A stretch of DNA of 11,929 bases, taken from positions 1 to 11,929 of the forward strand of contig QQUD01000490.1 of NCBI GenBank assembly GCA_008501785.1, read 5' to 3'. The notes beneath the pieces were generated by a model. It was given only the letters and a program-made list of their open reading frames with translations. It did not search any database and was not told the DNA's origin. This DNA comes from Chloroflexota bacterium. Lineage in GTDB: Bacteria; Chloroflexota; Anaerolineae; Promineifilales; Promineifilaceae. Both the position numbers and the translations under genes were made by a program. Positions 1-6,196 of the stretch are shown piece by piece; the stretch's first letter is position 1; the number at the start of each line of letters is the position of its first letter.

Positions 1-1811
1 TTTAAGTCGATATTGGTCGAAACATCGCTGCTGACATTTAAAAGTAGAGACAGATCGTTGAGTCGTTTTTTCATCGAACGCTGCATTTGCGAAAATGCCT
101 GGCTTAGTTGTCCAATCTCGTCATCTCGCTGGGCGTGGATGGATGGGGTCCAATTGCCACCCGCAGCCATTGTTTTGGATGCTGTGACCATTTCGGTAAT
201 GGGTTCGGTGATACCCTGTGATTGATAAGTTAATTGTATGAAGGACGCAATAACGACAACAAGTAAGATTATCAGCAGCGGCCTGCCAATATCCAGTGAA
301 AGGTCTAGCACCACAGCATAAGGTGTGCTGACCACAACGGTCCATTTGTGATCGTGGTCTTCTTGCAGGTAGTATACGAGCTGTCGTGTGTTCGACTTTG
401 ATTCATAAAATTGGTAAGCACCATTTTTTATGCCATTGGTTTCTATAGAAAGAGAACGGCCGTTTTCTTCATCTTGCCAATACGCATTCAACATTGTTGG
501 ATCAGGGTGGGCAATGACCTGACCTTCTTCATTTACAATGAACCCTACGCCGTCAGTGGTGACGCCTTGTATGCCTACAATTAAATTGTTGATTGACAAC
601 TGAGTTACCCGCCCAATAACAGCAACAACCGTTTCCCCATCATCCATCACCGGAACAATAAAGCTAAGGCCTTCGACTGAGGAGCTGTTTTTAGTCACGA
701 TTTTACGGTCGTTTGTGGTAAAAACAGCATTGAGAGCCAATTTTTCTTCTTCAGATAGCTGCAATTTCTCTGGCTCTCCTGGAGCATATTGGGCCGAAAT
801 CGTCAACTCTTTATTCACAACAATCAATTGATTGTACAACAAACTGCTATTGTAAATTTGTTCTAAGCTTACTTCAGCTTCAACTGGGTTTGATGAGGTA
901 AATAAGGTTGTATTATCAAATGCATCAACGAGTCTTTCCAATTCAGATTGAAAATCAGGGAGTTCAGATGAAGCAATGGCTGCGTTGTGAGCCATTTGGT
1001 TGAGAACCAATCGTCGAGAAACAGAAATTGAGAGATTAAATACAACCGCCATCACCACAATTGTGATGAAAATTGAAAATGCCAGGAAGTTTCCAATAAG
1101 TTGCCTGCGTAAACTACGCTGGGTGGGTGATGGAATCAACGTCTGTCGGGGTCGTAAATTGGGCAGCCATTTCAAAATGATGAGAACTAATACACCATTT
1201 ATGAACCCCTCGAAAAGGAATAGTAATAGTGCATTATTGGATGTGTAAAGCGATTGATCGAGCGCAGCCAATGAAAAGCCAGCTTCCGAAATAACAAGCG
1301 TTGAAAGCCCTAACAGAAATGCCGGCAATATCATGCTGATGGACCCACTCACTATTGGATGGCGCAGAAAATGATATAACCGGCCTATAAAAGGCTGTTG
1401 CAAAAGCAAGGCGGCAAGTAATCCAGTAAAAGCAAAGTGGAAAACATCAAATAGCTGATTTGTTTGTCCAAGACTTTGTCCCAGCCCGGTGGCAGCACCG
1501 ACGATTAAAACAGCCAGTGGATTTAGAAATGAGGCAGCTAATAAAAGCGGGAAAACGGAAAATGGAGTTAAGGATTGATTTGTAAAAGGAAGTGGAATTG
1601 GAAGCAGTTGACTTGTGATAAACCCGGCTAATGAAAGGCCTAATACCCATTGCCATTTTTCAAAAATTGAATTAAACGATGTTTTTCTGGAAAAATGAAG
1701 AAGAATTGCAGCAAGGAAAATAATATCAATGAGTAGGAGAAAATAACCGAGAAAGGTATCCGGTAATGCTAGACGGAAAAGGTTTCCTGTTCCCCAAAGT
1801 TCACCTAGCAT
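1..1811 (-). CDS. Membrane sensor protein with Cache-like and HAMP domains (C-terminus beyond window)
   Basis: An uninterrupted reading frame runs from ATG at 1811 to the left edge, about 603 codons, with no stop in the window. An in-frame TAA lies two codons upstream, so the start cannot be earlier; no good Shine-Dalgarno is visible. Residues 16-210 hold about six hydrophobic helices. A seventh helix (238-260) leads into an extracytoplasmic region (about 262-505) with a Cache/PAS-like signature, GVGFIVNEEGQVIAHPD, near residue 430. A further helix (508-524) is followed by a HAMP linker (about 525-580, with DDEIGQLSQAFSQMQ). The last visible residues, LLLNVSSDVSTNIDL, look like the start of a GAF domain. 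Such proteins sense external ligands and signal through a cytoplasmic kinase, cyclase or methyl-accepting module, but the output domain is not in view. The N-terminal helices resemble a MASE-type sensor but I cannot assign a family. One AACGGCCGTT lies at 455-464. Confidence 0.85.
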   Translation of the reverse strand, partial: MLGELWGTGNLFRLALPDTFLGYFLLLIDIIFLAAILLHFSRKTSFNSIFEKWQWVLGLSLAGFITSQLLPIPLPFTNQSLTPFSVFPLLLAASFLNPLAVLIVGAATGLGQSLGQTNQLFDVFHFAFTGLLAALLLQQPFIGRLYHFLRHPIVSGSISMILPAFLLGLSTLVISEAGFSLAALDQSLYTSNNALLLFLFEGFINGVLVLIILKWLPNLRPRQTLIPSPTQRSLRRQLIGNFLAFSIFITIVVMAVVFNLSISVSRRLVLNQMAHNAAIASSELPDFQSELERLVDAFDNTTLFTSSNPVEAEVSLEQIYNSSLLYNQLIVVNKELTISAQYAPGEPEKLQLSEEEKLALNAVFTTNDRKIVTKNSSSVEGLSFIVPVMDDGETVVAVIGRVTQLSINNLIVGIQGVTTDGVGFIVNEEGQVIAHPDPTMLNAYWQDEENGRSLSIETNGIKNGAYQFYESKSNTRQLVYYLQEDHDHKWTVVVSTPYAVVLDLSLDIGRPLLIILLVVVIASFIQLTYQSQGITEPITEMVTASKTMAAGGNWTPSIHAQRDDEIGQLSQAFSQMQRSMKKRLNDLSLLLNVSSDVSTNIDL

Positions 1812-1845
1812 AATTTAAATAGATTCGGTCACGAACCCCTATGTT

Positions 1846-1925
1846 CTAATTGCCCATTCGCAGAATAAATGTTTCACTTAGGAATTGGCGAATGGGCTAA
1901 AAGCAATCGTTTGGTTCGGAAACGT
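1846..1925 (+). repeat. Dispersed palindromic repeat, copy 1
   Basis: Ten-base arms GCCCATTCGC (1852-1861) and GCGAATGGGC (1888-1897) form a perfect inverted repeat around a 26-nt loop. The right half, GGAATTGGCGAATGGGCT (1881-1898), recurs exactly on the opposite strand at 5043-5060. Similarity extends outward through a CGTTTGGTTCGGAAAC-like tail that matches CGTTCGGTTCCGAC in the other copy. Two diverged copies in 12 kb suggest a non-autonomous REP/MITE-type element. No transposase is nearby. Confidence 0.65.
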
Positions 1926-1942
1926 CTGTTTTATTTCCGAAC
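1914..1942. repeat. Inverted repeat next to dispersed repeat copy 1
   Basis: GTTCGGAAA (1914-1922) and TTTCCGAAC (1934-1942) are perfect 9-bp arms around an 11-nt loop. The structure can be lengthened by pairing the flanking AATCG and CGATT with a bulge. It sits in the predicted sensor leader and overlaps the tail of the dispersed repeat. It could be part of that element or an RNA hairpin. Confidence 0.5.
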
Positions 1943-2040
1943 GATTACTGAACGGTGGTTTTTTATCGCACATCATTGAGATATTGACCACACACAATAC
2001 AATCATAAACAAATTTACTTTACAATAACAAAGCGGATTG

Positions 2041-2069
2041 ATTATAACATGGGGCTATGTGGGTCGCAA
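2041..2069 (-). promoter_or_regulatory. Extended -10 promoter for the sensor gene
   Basis: On the minus strand, TTGCGA (2069-2064) is followed by a 17-bp spacer and a perfect TATAAT (2046-2041). The bases TGT immediately precede the -10, making an extended -10 (TGnTATAAT). The predicted start point is near 2034, giving the sensor gene a leader of about 220 nt that includes both hairpins at 1852-1897 and 1914-1942. Assignment is by consensus only. Confidence 0.6.
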
Positions 2070-2215
2070 TTGGGATCAATGGCAAACAGTACTATTTGTC
2101 TTTTGTGAAAATGTCAATTATCATCCCGTTTGTTGTTTTTCTATAACAAATAATTTTACATTGATTGCGGGAAGATTTAAGTAAAGATATGGTAAAAAAG
2201 AACAAGTACCGCTAA

Positions 2216-2812
2216 ATGGAATCCAATCGTAGAACCTATCTAATATTAATTGGAATCATTTTGCTCACATTGCCCTGCTATTGTGCAGGGGTTGTGATGC
2301 TTTTGTTGGCACCTGATGAGGTGACTGTAGTTGAAGATGTACCGCCGACATTGCCAGTGGTGATTTCGCCTACTGCATCGGACACGGCCGTTCCTGGCGC
2401 TGCACCTGGTACGTTAACGGCCGTTCCCACCATCACACCAATCGCCACCGACGAATCACTTCCGCCAACCCCTGATCAATTTGCAACACCTTCGCCACAG
2501 CCAACTGCACCACCAACAGCAATATTTACCCCTTCGCCAACCCAAACGCCGCTGCCAACCGCCACTGGTACGAGTACGGCAATTCCAACATCAACACCAA
2601 CACCAACGGAAGAGATTCCACCAACCGAAACAGTGCCGCCGACGGCAACTGCGACAGACCTGCCGCCTGATACAGCAACACCAACATCAACACCAGACCT
2701 GGTTGAGACCGTGACACCAACTTTACCTGCCACGGAACCAGCTACTGAAACACCTACGCTAGAACCGACAGCAACGGCTACCGAGACACCAACGCTGGAA
2801 CCCTACCCCTAA
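2216..2812 (+). CDS. Membrane-anchored Thr/Pro-rich low-complexity protein (probable frameshift at 3' end)
   Basis: The 198-residue product has a short basic N-terminus (ESNRR), one hydrophobic helix (about 8-31, with two Cys) and then an almost pure Thr/Pro/Ala/Glu stretch to the end. The cysteines do not make a clean lipobox, so an uncleaved signal anchor is as likely as a lipoprotein. Similar stalks occur in surface proteins of Chloroflexota; no enzymatic domain is visible, so its function is unknown. The TAA at 2810-2812 seems artificial: removing one C from the run at 2801-2803 lets the Thr/Pro pattern continue as PTPKETATSTIEG to a TGA at 2841-2843, ten bases before the first peptidase gene. 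No strong Shine-Dalgarno precedes 2216. It may head the peptidase transcript. Composition is strongly biased, and the long minus-strand frames over it are shadows. Confidence 0.65.
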   Translation: MESNRRTYLILIGIILLTLPCYCAGVVMLLLAPDEVTVVEDVPPTLPVVISPTASDTAVPGAAPGTLTAVPTITPIATDESLPPTPDQFATPSPQPTAPPTAIFTPSPTQTPLPTATGTSTAIPTSTPTPTEEIPPTETVPPTATATDLPPDTATPTSTPDLVETVTPTLPATEPATETPTLEPTATATETPTLEPYP

Positions 2813-2852
2813 AGAAACCGCTACATCCACAATAGAAGGATGATGAAGAGGA

Positions 2853-3935
2853 ATGGATACATTTAAATTATTGCAAAGATTAACTGATACTCCGGGACCG
2901 TCCGGCTACGAGCAAGAGATTGCCCAAACGATTTCCGCATTGTGGGAACCGCATGTAGATGAGGTTTCTGTGGATCGTGTCGGCAGTTTGATTGCTGTGA
3001 AGCGTGGCAAGGGGTCCGAACCGCAGCGGCGTTTGCTGCTGGCGGCGCACATGGATGAGATTGCCCTGATGGTGCATCGCATTGTTGCGCACAATGGTAA
3101 CGGCTTTTTACGTGTGACCAATGTGGGTGGCGTTGATGTACGTCACCTGTATGGGCAGTTGGTGACGGTGCATGGCAAGCGCAATTTAACTGGCGTCATT
3201 GGCAGTTTACCTGGTTCGATGCTGGCTGCAGACCGGCGCAATAAACCTTTTGGGTTTGAAGAGCTGGTTGTTGATGTCGGGATGACACTGGCCCAAGTGG
3301 AAGCACAGGTGTCTGTTGGCGACTTTATCAGTTTTCGGCAGCCATTGCGCAAGTTGCTGGGCAAACGGGTGGCGGGCAAGGCGTTGGACAATCGGGCGTC
3401 TGTAACGGCCGTTTCTGTCGCGCTTGAGTATTTAAACGACCGTTCCCACGATTGGGACGTTGTTGCCGTGGCCACTGCGCAAGAAGAAACCCGCTTGCTT
3501 GGTGCATTTACAGCCGCCTATTCCCAGCTTCCCGACGCAGCCATCGCTATTGATGTCACGTTTGGCAAGGGGCCAGGCGCGAGCGATGTAAATACATTTG
3601 AATTAGGTGGCGGTCCAGCGCTTGATTTAGGTCCCAACGTGCATATTGGCATGTTTAACGCCTTGCAAAATGCGGCAGACGCCCTGGAAATGAAAGTTGA
3701 CGTGGGTACGCACACACGTGGCAGCGGCACTGATGCCTTTGGTTTGCAAGTGGCCCGTGAAGGCATTCCCACCGGTCTTGTTTCCATTCCACTGCGTTAC
3801 ATGCATACGATGGTAGAATCGGTAGACTTGGCTGACGTGGAAAGGTGCGGACGTTTGCTAGGCGAGTTTGCTGCCCGGTTAGATGAAGGCTTTTTAGAAA
3901 AGCTGGCTGCTGAGATGATGGGAGAAGACGAATAG
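2853..3935 (+). CDS. M42-family metallo-aminopeptidase (first of three)
   Basis: A 360-residue cytoplasmic peptidase of the M42 (TET/FrvX) family, which remove N-terminal residues from peptides with a two-metal centre, usually as a hollow dodecamer. The full ligand set is visible: His66 (AAHMDE), bridging Asp179 (KALDNRAS), catalytic Glu211 and ligand Glu212 (QEET), Asp234 (AIDVT) and His318 (PLRYMHT). The N-terminal TPGPSGYE motif is typical and supports ATG 2853. The ribosome site is poor (GAAGAGGA directly abutting the ATG). It departs from its two neighbours in having QEETRLLGAF rather than QEEVG-x-RGA and a pocket segment THTRGSGTDAFG, which suggests different substrate preference. It follows the Thr/Pro-rich gene closely and probably shares its transcript. 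Substrate cannot be read from sequence; deblocking aminopeptidase and endoglucanase M names are also used for this family. Confidence 0.9.
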   Translation: MDTFKLLQRLTDTPGPSGYEQEIAQTISALWEPHVDEVSVDRVGSLIAVKRGKGSEPQRRLLLAAHMDEIALMVHRIVAHNGNGFLRVTNVGGVDVRHLYGQLVTVHGKRNLTGVIGSLPGSMLAADRRNKPFGFEELVVDVGMTLAQVEAQVSVGDFISFRQPLRKLLGKRVAGKALDNRASVTAVSVALEYLNDRSHDWDVVAVATAQEETRLLGAFTAAYSQLPDAAIAIDVTFGKGPGASDVNTFELGGGPALDLGPNVHIGMFNALQNAADALEMKVDVGTHTRGSGTDAFGLQVAREGIPTGLVSIPLRYMHTMVESVDLADVERCGRLLGEFAARLDEGFLEKLAAEMMGEDE

Positions 3936-3983
3936 GCTTTTTTGGTTGTTTAAATTCTGAAAAGCCTTTACGGATGTTTACGT

Positions 3984-5018
3984 ATGAATGAATTACTCAA
4001 AAATTTAACCGAAGCAGTTGGGGTTTCTGGAACCGAACATGAAGTGAGACGCATGATTCGGGACTTGATCGCCGATCATGTTGATGAATGGCATGTGGAT
4101 GCAATAGGAAACCTGATTGCGTTGAAAAAAGGAACCGGCGTCTCTGGGCTGCGTGTGATGGTTGACGCGCACATGGATGAAGTTGGCCTGATGATTACCG
4201 GTTATGACAGCAACGGTACGCTCAAATTTGAAGCAGTTGGTGGTTTTGATGATCGGGCGCTGCTGGGTAAAGTGGTGCAAGTTGGCCCAGATAAATTGAC
4301 TGGCGTGATTGGTGCCCGTCCGATTCATTTGTTGAAAGGTGCGCAGCGTAATTCGATTGTGAAACGCGATTCGATGCGGATTGATATTGGTGCCAAAAGC
4401 AAAGATGCGGCTGCTGGTAAAGTGAAGGTTGGTGATCGAGCCGCGTTTGTCACTGAGTATGAAGAATTGGGTGAAACGGCCATTGGCAAAGCGTTTGACG
4501 ACCGGGCTGGTTGTGCAGCATTGATTGAACTGCTGCGCGCACGGCCCTATCCATTTGATTTATACGCTACTTTTACCGTGCAAGAAGAAGTTGGGCTGCG
4601 TGGCGCTCGGGTTGCTGGCTACCACGTCAATCCTGATGTGGCACTGATTTTAGAATGCACGCCCGCTTTTGATTTGCCCAATGAAAATGATGTGAGTCCT
4701 AATGTGGCTTTAGGCAAAGGGCCTTCTATTTACGTGATGGATTCGGGCACGGTACAAGACCCGAAGCTGGTGGCACACATTACCAAAACGGCGGCCGAAA
4801 ATAATATTCCGTATCAAATTCGGCGGCCCGGTGGTGGGGGAACGAATACGGCCGTTATTCAACGCATTCGTGGCGCAATTTCAGCCGCGACGATTGCTGT
4901 ACCGGGACGGTATGCCCATACCCCAACCATGATGATTAACCTAAACGATTACGCGCACGTGGTGAAATTAGCAGAAATTACACTGCGTAGTTTAGTAGCC
5001 GCTCGGCTCAAGCATTGA
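3984..5018 (+). CDS. M42-family metallo-aminopeptidase (second of three)
   Basis: A 344-residue complete M42 peptidase. Metal and catalytic residues are His63 (DAHMDEVG), Asp172 (KAFDDRAG), Glu201/Glu202 (QEEVGLRGA), Glu224 (LILECT) and His312 (GRYAHT). The fourth ligand is Glu here but Asp in both neighbours, and the pocket loop is GGGGTNTAVIQ, so this paralogue probably has its own specificity. It starts MNELLKNLTEAVGVSG, closely parallel to the third gene, and the two share the sequence GGATGTTTA just before the start codon, which suggests they duplicated from each other. A 48-bp gap containing a weak AGGCTTTT/AAAAGCCT hairpin separates it from the first peptidase gene. All three are likely cotranscribed. 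Confidence 0.92.
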   Translation: MNELLKNLTEAVGVSGTEHEVRRMIRDLIADHVDEWHVDAIGNLIALKKGTGVSGLRVMVDAHMDEVGLMITGYDSNGTLKFEAVGGFDDRALLGKVVQVGPDKLTGVIGARPIHLLKGAQRNSIVKRDSMRIDIGAKSKDAAAGKVKVGDRAAFVTEYEELGETAIGKAFDDRAGCAALIELLRARPYPFDLYATFTVQEEVGLRGARVAGYHVNPDVALILECTPAFDLPNENDVSPNVALGKGPSIYVMDSGTVQDPKLVAHITKTAAENNIPYQIRRPGGGGTNTAVIQRIRGAISAATIAVPGRYAHTPTMMINLNDYAHVVKLAEITLRSLVAARLKH

Positions 5019-5020
5019 TT

Positions 5021-5086
5021 GTCGGAACCGAACGGCTACTTAAGCCCATTCGCCAATTCCATTAATTTAGTAGCGAATGGGCAGAA
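5021..5086 (-). repeat. Dispersed palindromic repeat, copy 2
   Basis: GCCCATTCGC (5044-5053) and GCGAATGGGC (5073-5082) form a perfect 10-bp inverted repeat with a 19-nt loop. Read on the minus strand, the order of parts matches copy 1 at 1846-1925: left arm, AT-rich loop, GGAATTGGCGAATGGGCT (5060-5043), then a CGTTCGGTTCCGAC tail. The loop is 7 nt shorter. An additional partial arm CCATTCGC lies at 5095-5102. It fills the gap between the second and third peptidase genes. Confidence 0.65.
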
Positions 5087-5116
5087 GCCGGAAACCATTC
5101 GCAGGGATGTTTAAAC

Positions 5117-6109
5117 ATGAACGAACTTATTAAAAAGCTGGTAGAAGTTTACGGACCCTCAGGATTTGAAGATCAGGTTCGAGAACTGATTTTGGCAGAA
5201 GTAAAACCCCATGTTGATGAGGTGCAGGTAGACCCAATGGGCAACTTAATTGCCCTCAAAAAAGGTGACGGCACCGGACTCAAGGTGATGATTGCCGCGC
5301 ACATGGATGAAATTGGCTTGATGATTACCCACATCACTGAAGAAGGCTTTGCCCGTTTTACAAATATTGGCGGTATTTTGCCACACACGCTGCTCGGTGG
5401 TCGGGTGCAGTTTGCCGATGGCACAGTTGGCGTGATTCATAGTGATCGCATCAAAGATCGATCTAAGGTGTATGGGCTTGACAAACATTTTATTGATGTG
5501 GGAGCCAGCAGTCGGGAAGATTGCCCGGTTGGTGTGGGTGATGCGGTTGGGTTTTTACGGCCGTTTCTCGCCAACGGCAAACGGCTCACTGCTAAAAGCA
5601 TGGATGATCGCATTGGCTGTGTGATTGCGATTGAAGCGTTGAAGCAGCTTGAAAAGTCACCCCATGATGTGTATTTCGTCTTTAGTGTGCAAGAAGAAGT
5701 TGGAACCCGTGGCGCTGAAGCGGCTGCTAATGGCATTGACCCAGATGTGGGCATTTCGTTAGACGTAACGCTGACCGGTGATGTGCCAGAAGCAAATCCA
5801 ATGGCCGTTAGCTTGGGTAAGGGCACAGCCATTAAAGTAAAAGACGCAGGCATGATTGCCCATACTGGTCTGGTGCGCCTGATGCGCAAACGGGCCGAAG
5901 ATGCCAAGATTCCATACCAAATGGAAGTTCTTACTGGCGGCACAACTGATGCGCGTCCCATGCAAATTTCTAATGGTGGCTGTGCTGCGGGCTGTATTTC
6001 CATCCCATGCCGCTATGTTCACACCCAAAGCGAAACAGTTGATGCCGATGATGTAGAAAATTCGGTGAAACTGTTGGTAGAGATTTTGGCGAACGAGATT
6101 GATTTGTAG
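5117..6109 (+). CDS. M42-family metallo-aminopeptidase (third of three)
   Basis: A 330-residue complete M42 peptidase with the most canonical motifs of the three: GPSGFED near the N-terminus, His62 (AAHMDEIG), Asp163 (KSMDDRIG), Glu193/Glu194 (QEEVGTRGA), Asp216 (SLDVT) and His302 (CRYVHT). The pocket segment LTGGTTDARPMQ differs from both neighbours. ATG 5117 is supported by AGGGA nine bases upstream and by alignment with the second gene. A 98-bp gap holding dispersed repeat copy 2 lies upstream, so transcription from the second gene may be attenuated or processed there. Function is inferred as cytoplasmic peptide degradation; residue specificity is unknown. Confidence 0.93.
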   Translation: MNELIKKLVEVYGPSGFEDQVRELILAEVKPHVDEVQVDPMGNLIALKKGDGTGLKVMIAAHMDEIGLMITHITEEGFARFTNIGGILPHTLLGGRVQFADGTVGVIHSDRIKDRSKVYGLDKHFIDVGASSREDCPVGVGDAVGFLRPFLANGKRLTAKSMDDRIGCVIAIEALKQLEKSPHDVYFVFSVQEEVGTRGAEAAANGIDPDVGISLDVTLTGDVPEANPMAVSLGKGTAIKVKDAGMIAHTGLVRLMRKRAEDAKIPYQMEVLTGGTTDARPMQISNGGCAAGCISIPCRYVHTQSETVDADDVENSVKLLVEILANEIDL

Positions 6110-6124
6110 TTTATAGCCAAGTAG

Positions 6125-6188
6125 CCGTTAGCTATTAGCTTTATGCTAACGGTTAACAGCTAACAGCTAACAGCTAATCGCTAACGGG
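6125..6188. repeat. Heptamer tandem repeat inside a long inverted repeat
   Basis: Six heptamers run in tandem from 6147 to 6188: TAACGGT, three exact TAACAGC units (6154-6174), TAATCGC and TAACGGG. The block is enclosed by 16-bp arms CCGTTAGCTATTAGCT (6125-6140) and AGCTAATCGCTAACGG (6172-6187) with one mismatch. It fills the gap between the third peptidase gene and the nucleotidyltransferase gene, ending nine bases before the latter's ATG. It resembles the short tandemly repeated heptamers known from cyanobacteria. As RNA it could fold and act as a terminator or processing site. Confidence 0.7.
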
Positions 6189-6196
6189 AAAAGAAA

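Larger units (their letters stand above)
1812..2215. other. Divergent intergenic region between the sensor gene and the Thr/Pro-rich gene
   Basis: This 404-bp gap has no credible gene. It holds the two-copy dispersed repeat (about 1846-1925), a second hairpin (1914-1942) and a strong minus-strand promoter (2041-2069). For the plus strand only a weak candidate is visible: TTATCA at 2118-2123, an 18-bp spacer and TATAAC at 2142-2147, which could drive the Thr/Pro-rich gene and the peptidases. The rest is AT-rich and featureless. Confidence 0.6.

Noticed and set aside
2216..2320. Classical lipoprotein signal peptide
   Set aside because: The hydrophobic segment has cysteines (LPCYCAG), but none sits in a proper [LVI]-[AST]-[GA]-C lipobox, so only a membrane anchor is claimed.
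2476..2733. Long minus-strand and alternative plus-strand frames over the Thr/Pro-rich gene
   Set aside because: They are low-complexity shadows (Val/Gly-rich, Gln/His-rich) caused by the repeated ACA/CCA/ACC codons of the real frame.
3934..3967. Terminator between first and second peptidase genes
   Set aside because: AGGCTTTT/AAAAGCCT gives only a short AT-rich 8-bp stem with an 18-nt loop and no T-tract, so it is unlikely to stop transcription.
3984..6109. Second and third peptidase genes as an assembly duplication
   Set aside because: The proteins are clearly diverged throughout, including pocket loops and one metal ligand, so they are true paralogues.
6147..6188. CRISPR array
   Set aside because: The units are contiguous 7-mers with no spacers and there are no cas genes.
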